A stretch of DNA of 8,128 nucleotides from Dehalococcoidia bacterium UBA1151. Its GTDB lineage: Bacteria > Chloroflexota > Dehalococcoidia > Lucifugimonadales > Lucifugimonadaceae. The notes below the pieces were generated by a model. That model did not search any database, was not told the origin of the DNA, and saw nothing but the letters and a program-made list of their open reading frames with translations. Positions 5,678-8,128 of the stretch are shown piece by piece (within the stretch, counting starts at the first letter, position 1; the number at the start of each line of letters is the position of its first letter). The position numbers were made by a program, and so were the translations under genes. The stretch covers positions 49,378 to 57,505 of the forward strand of contig DBZV01000049.1 of the NCBI GenBank assembly GCA_002311865.1, in the 5' to 3' direction.

Positions 5678-6292
5678 ATGACGCCCGACGCATCCGATCT
5701 CTTGTACGCAATCCACCACACTCGCGCCATGCGCAGACTCAAGTCCGACCCCATCCCTGACGAGGTGATCAACCAGTTGTTGGACGCCGCAAACCAGGGA
5801 CCTACCGGCAGCAACAAGCAAAACGCCCGCTGGATCGTGGTGCGCGACCCCACCCAGAAAGCGAAACTCGCCGACCTCAACCGCACGGCAGTCAACGCCT
5901 ACGTCGGCAACCAGTACGACGTCGCTCCAAACATGCGAGGCATCGTCGGCGCCGTCATGTGGCAGCGTGACCACTGGGAGGAGATCCCCGCTTTCCTGAT
6001 CCCGTGCCTCGAATTCGAACAAACCCCAAACGATACCTGGGCAGCGGGCGCTGGCTCTGGCGGATCAATCTGGCCCGGCGTGCAGAATCTGCTCCTGGCG
6101 GCAAGGGCACTCGGGCTCGGCGCAGTCATCACCAGCCTGGGCCTATCTGATCGCGCTGCGGCTAAGGCAGTACTGGGGCTGCCAAAACTGGTTGAGCCAT
6201 ACGCGATCATCCCCATCGGCTACCCCACCGGTAAATTCGGCCCCGTAACCCGCAAGCCACTCTCAGAGATAGTCCACTACGACCGCTGGTAG
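5678..6292 (+). CDS. Nitroreductase-family flavoprotein
   Basis: A 204-residue FMN-dependent nitroreductase-family protein. The N-terminal helix ends in TRAMRRLKSDPIPDE (Arg16, Arg19, Arg20), the usual phosphate- and FMN-binding arginine region. It is followed by QGPTGSNKQNARW at 40-52, matching the family's AP(S/T)xxNxQPW motif, then by GVQNLLLAARALGLGAV and a PIGYPTGK segment near the C-terminus. Members use NAD(P)H to reduce nitro groups, quinones, enones or other acceptors, or dehalogenate. The ATG at 5678 is preferred: GAGG lies eight bases upstream, and the protein then has the usual length. The open frame extends to 5474, but that part reads through palindromic repeats and is low in complexity. 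It lies 35 nt before the SDR gene on the same strand, probably in one transcript. Confidence 0.85.
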   Translation: MTPDASDLLYAIHHTRAMRRLKSDPIPDEVINQLLDAANQGPTGSNKQNARWIVVRDPTQKAKLADLNRTAVNAYVGNQYDVAPNMRGIVGAVMWQRDHWEEIPAFLIPCLEFEQTPNDTWAAGAGSGGSIWPGVQNLLLAARALGLGAVITSLGLSDRAAAKAVLGLPKLVEPYAIIPIGYPTGKFGPVTRKPLSEIVHYDRW

Positions 6293-6327
6293 GCTAGCGA
6301 CCACCCCAACACCCACAGGAGAAAAAC

Positions 6328-7134
6328 ATGGCAGGACGACTCGAAGGCAAGATCGCCATCATCACCGGTGCCAGCCGAGGACTGGGCCAGTACTGTGCCC
6401 TCGAATATGCGAAAGAAGGCGCCATCGTCGTCGTCGCTGCCCGTACTGAGCAAGTGCAGAATGAAGCGCTACCCGGGACGATTCACGAGACGGCTCAGAT
6501 GATCAACGATGCCGGCGGCGAGGCGTTCCCGGTGGTCTGCAACGTAGCCAGCACCGACTCAATTCAGGCCATGGTCGATACCGTGCTTGAGAAGTACGGC
6601 CGCATCGACGTGCTAATGAACAACGCCGCCGTGCAGCCGCCCGGCTTCATGCACACCGTCCAGCCGCGCCACTGGGAGTTGGAGTTCCGCATCAACGTCC
6701 ACGGCCCGTTTCACTGCTCCCGCGCAGTCCTGCCCGCGATGACCGAGCAGAAGAGCGGCAACATCATCAACATCTCGTCCGTTGCCGCCGACCGCCGCAG
6801 CTCACACTACGGCGCGACAAAAGCTGCCATCGAGGCACTCACAATCGGCATGGCGAAAGACGTTGAGGGCGATGGCATCGCAGTCAACGCCCTCAAACCA
6901 GTCGGCGCCATCGACACCCCCGGCGTCCGCTTCGGCCGCGCCCCCGGCCAGATCGGCGGCAGCACCCCCATCGGCGCGATGCCGCCACCCGACAGTTACG
7001 TGGAAGCCGCAGTACTGGTCGCCATGCAAACCGTCGACACCTGCACCGGTGGCATCTTCAACGACGTAGAAGCAGTCCAGCGCTTCGCCGACGATGAGGC
7101 GAAAGCGCGGTTAGCACAGATCAAGCCTGTCTAG
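6328..7134 (+). CDS. Short-chain dehydrogenase/reductase (SDR), classical type
   Basis: A 268-residue SDR oxidoreductase with a Rossmann fold. The cofactor loop is TGASRGLGQ at 13-21, with NNAA at 98-101, the structural Asn at 123, serines 150/151 and the catalytic Tyr161-x-x-x-Lys165. Arg17 and Arg39 at the end of the second strand suggest preference for NADP(H). The loop between the catalytic Ser and Tyr is two or three residues shorter than usual. The Gly- and Pro-rich segment at about 200-225 is the variable substrate-binding region, so the substrate, probably an alcohol or ketone, is not readable. AGGAG six bases before the ATG is a strong ribosome site. Pairing with the nitroreductase suggests two reductive steps in one pathway, possibly linked to the divergent operon. 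Confidence 0.9.
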   Translation: MAGRLEGKIAIITGASRGLGQYCALEYAKEGAIVVVAARTEQVQNEALPGTIHETAQMINDAGGEAFPVVCNVASTDSIQAMVDTVLEKYGRIDVLMNNAAVQPPGFMHTVQPRHWELEFRINVHGPFHCSRAVLPAMTEQKSGNIINISSVAADRRSSHYGATKAAIEALTIGMAKDVEGDGIAVNALKPVGAIDTPGVRFGRAPGQIGGSTPIGAMPPPDSYVEAAVLVAMQTVDTCTGGIFNDVEAVQRFADDEAKARLAQIKPV

Positions 7135-7155
7135 GCGATTTCAACCGCCCGGCCG

Positions 7156-7248
7156 TTACCCAAGTTCGATTCGCACCTCGTCAACACCGTAGCCCAATTG
7201 AGCGGCCGCTTGACGACGCGTGTCGGGGTCGGTACTATTTAGCCACTC
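7156..7248 (-). pseudogene. Possible C-terminal remnant of a lost gene
   Basis: On the minus strand, 30 open codons end in TAA at 7156. The peptide has protein-like composition, including DPDTRRQAAAQLGYGVDEVR, and finishes in an amphipathic strand. There is no start codon with a ribosome site, and an in-frame stop lies just upstream in the operator palindrome. It overlaps the ArsR promoter. It could be the stub of a gene displaced when the ArsR pair arrived, or a chance open frame. I do not recognise a family. Confidence 0.15.
7210..7238 (+). promoter_or_regulatory. Sigma70-type promoter of the ArsR gene
   Basis: TTGACG at 7210-7215 (five of six to consensus) and TACTAT at 7233-7238 are separated by exactly 17 bp. 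The start point would fall near 7245, directly before the palindromic operator and about 35 bases before the ATG. Confidence 0.65.
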
Positions 7249-7250
7249 GG

Positions 7251-7270
7251 TTAATTAATCAATTAGTTAA
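7251..7270. promoter_or_regulatory. 20-bp AT-rich palindromic operator, likely for ArsR autoregulation
   Basis: TTAATTAATCAATTAGTTAA is a palindrome with 16 of 20 positions symmetric. It stands out sharply from the GC-rich surroundings. It lies between the predicted start point and the ATG of the ArsR gene. ArsR-family dimers bind AT-rich dyads of this kind over their own promoters, so self-repression is the natural reading. Binding is inferred, not shown. Confidence 0.65.
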
Positions 7271-7279
7271 GTACTACTA

Positions 7280-7621
7280 ATGATCACTGCTCAACTCAAC
7301 GCAACCTTCGCTGCACTCGCCGACCCGACCAGGCGAGCGATGCTGGCGCACCTGGCTGATGGAGAGGCGTCAGTGACCGCCCTGGCCGAACCCTTTGAAA
7401 TGAGTTTGCCCGCTGTCTCCAAGCACATCAAAGTGCTGGAGCATGCGGGACTCGTGACACGTGGTAGGAATGCGCAGTGGCGACCCTGTCGAATCCGCAT
7501 GGAGCCTCTTCAGGAGGCGGCAGATTGGATGGAGCGGTATAAACGCATCTGGATGGAGCAACTTGACCAACTGGGCGACTATCTGCAGGAACTACAAGAC
7601 ACAGAGGCGAAAAATAGCTGA
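7280..7621 (+). CDS. ArsR-family winged-helix transcriptional regulator
   Basis: A 113-residue repressor-type protein. The opening helix has the family signature ALADPTRRAML (12-22). The helix-turn-helix follows, with recognition helix SLPAVSKHIKVLEHAGLV at 42-59, and then the wing (TRGRNAQWR). The cysteine pair of metal-sensing ArsR/SmtB proteins is missing, so a metal sensor is unlikely. This matches the subgroup encoded next to AHSA1/SRPBCC-domain proteins. No Shine-Dalgarno precedes the ATG, which follows the operator palindrome closely; another initiation mode is possible. The last 8 bases overlap the following SRPBCC frame, consistent with a two-gene operon. It probably represses itself and its partner; the inducing signal is unknown. 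Confidence 0.9.
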   Translation: MITAQLNATFAALADPTRRAMLAHLADGEASVTALAEPFEMSLPAVSKHIKVLEHAGLVTRGRNAQWRPCRIRMEPLQEAADWMERYKRIWMEQLDQLGDYLQELQDTEAKNS

Positions 7622-8087
7622 ATCTCAAATCACCAAAGACAGGGAACTCGTAATCGAGCGGGTTTTCGACGCTCCGCTTGACATCGTATACGCGGCCTGG
7701 ACTACCCCGAATCAGATCGCGAAATGGTATGGGCCAGAAGGTTTCGAAACGACCGTAACGGAGTTCGATTTTCGACCCGGCGGCGCGTGGCGGTACGTAA
7801 TGCACGGACCGGACGGCAACGAGTATCCGGTGGTCGGCACATTCAAAGAGATTTCATCAGATCGCATTGTGACCATTGACGAATTCACTTAACCCGGACA
7901 GGCTGAGGGCCCTGCTGGCACAATTCTCACCACCGTTACTTTTGAGGATATCGGCGGCAAGACGAAGTTGACCCTGACGCATCTCCACCAGTCGGTCGAG
8001 AACGCAAGAAGATTCGAGGAGATGGGGGCAATGCACGGCTGGGCATCATCCTTCAGCCGCCTCAACGAAGTCCTGGCCGCTGCCTGA
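7614..8087 (+). pseudogene. AHSA1/SRPBCC-domain gene, start lost and interrupted by TAA
   Basis: The frame encodes an AHSA1-type START/SRPBCC domain: VIERVFDAPLDIVYAAWT, IAKWYGPEGF and FRPGGAWRYVMHGPDG, then EISSDRIV. TAA at 7890-7892 (codon 93) interrupts it. The same frame then continues with clear family sequence (TILTTVTFED, TKLTLTHLHQ, HGWASSFSRLNEVL) to a TGA at 8085, for about 157 residues in total, the normal family size. At the expected start, six bases after an AGAGG ribosome site, stands ATA followed by AESQITKDRE; no ATG, GTG or TTG occurs in frame between the ribosome site and the domain. Intact relatives bind hydrophobic ligands in a helix-grip cavity and are commonly paired with ArsR regulators. 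Two separate lesions suggest a decaying gene; sequencing error is the alternative. Confidence 0.75.
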
Positions 8088-8128
8088 CCAAGTGCCCTCC
8101 CTGCTCAGGCCGCGATGGATTCACATTT

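Overview
The window looks like an accessory or catabolic stretch of a moderately GC-rich bacterial chromosome. Genes are short and tightly packed, several start with TTG or GTG, and GC-rich palindromic repeats sit between them. No rRNA, tRNA, phage, IS or CRISPR element is visible. The gene mix (enolase-superfamily enzyme, creatininase-like amidohydrolases, Rid proteins, SDR, nitroreductase, ArsR-SRPBCC pair) would suit Chloroflexota such as the SAR202 lineage, which is known for expanded enolase-superfamily genes. It would also suit Actinobacteria-like or environmental lineages. This taxonomic guess is weak and rests on content only.

Left edge (1-890): a minus-strand Rdx/SelW-like redox protein with a CxxC motif lies divergent from a plus-strand 81-residue protein with a C-terminal membrane helix. 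That gene converges on the next operon across an intergenic region holding three tandem GC-rich hairpins.

Core (889-5398): a five-gene minus-strand operon. In transcription order it encodes a mandelate racemase/muconate lactonizing enzyme (MR/MLE) family protein, two tandem creatininase-family amidohydrolases (about 70% identical by hand count, with identical last 29 residues), a protein of three fused RidA/YjgF domains, and a small cupin. A near-consensus sigma70 promoter (TTGACA, 17 bp, TAATTT) lies upstream of the first gene. The last four genes are linked by gaps of 2-4 nt or a GTGA stop/start overlap. The likely theme is breakdown of a small hydroxy acid or cyclic amide: amide hydrolysis by the creatininase pair, abstraction of a proton next to a carboxylate by the MR/MLE enzyme, and handling of a reactive intermediate by the Rid protein. 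I do not recognise the operon as a characterised pathway.

Middle (5343-5677): a gene-free stretch with the operon promoter, a palindrome at its predicted start point, a widespread type of REP-like repeat and a pair of inverted GC-rich repeats. Diverging on the plus strand are a nitroreductase and an SDR oxidoreductase, probably one transcript.

Right edge (7135-8128): an ArsR-type repressor with a clear promoter and a 20-bp AT-rich palindromic operator, overlapping an AHSA1/SRPBCC gene. That gene appears broken twice: ATA stands where the start codon should be, and there is an in-frame TAA at codon 93.
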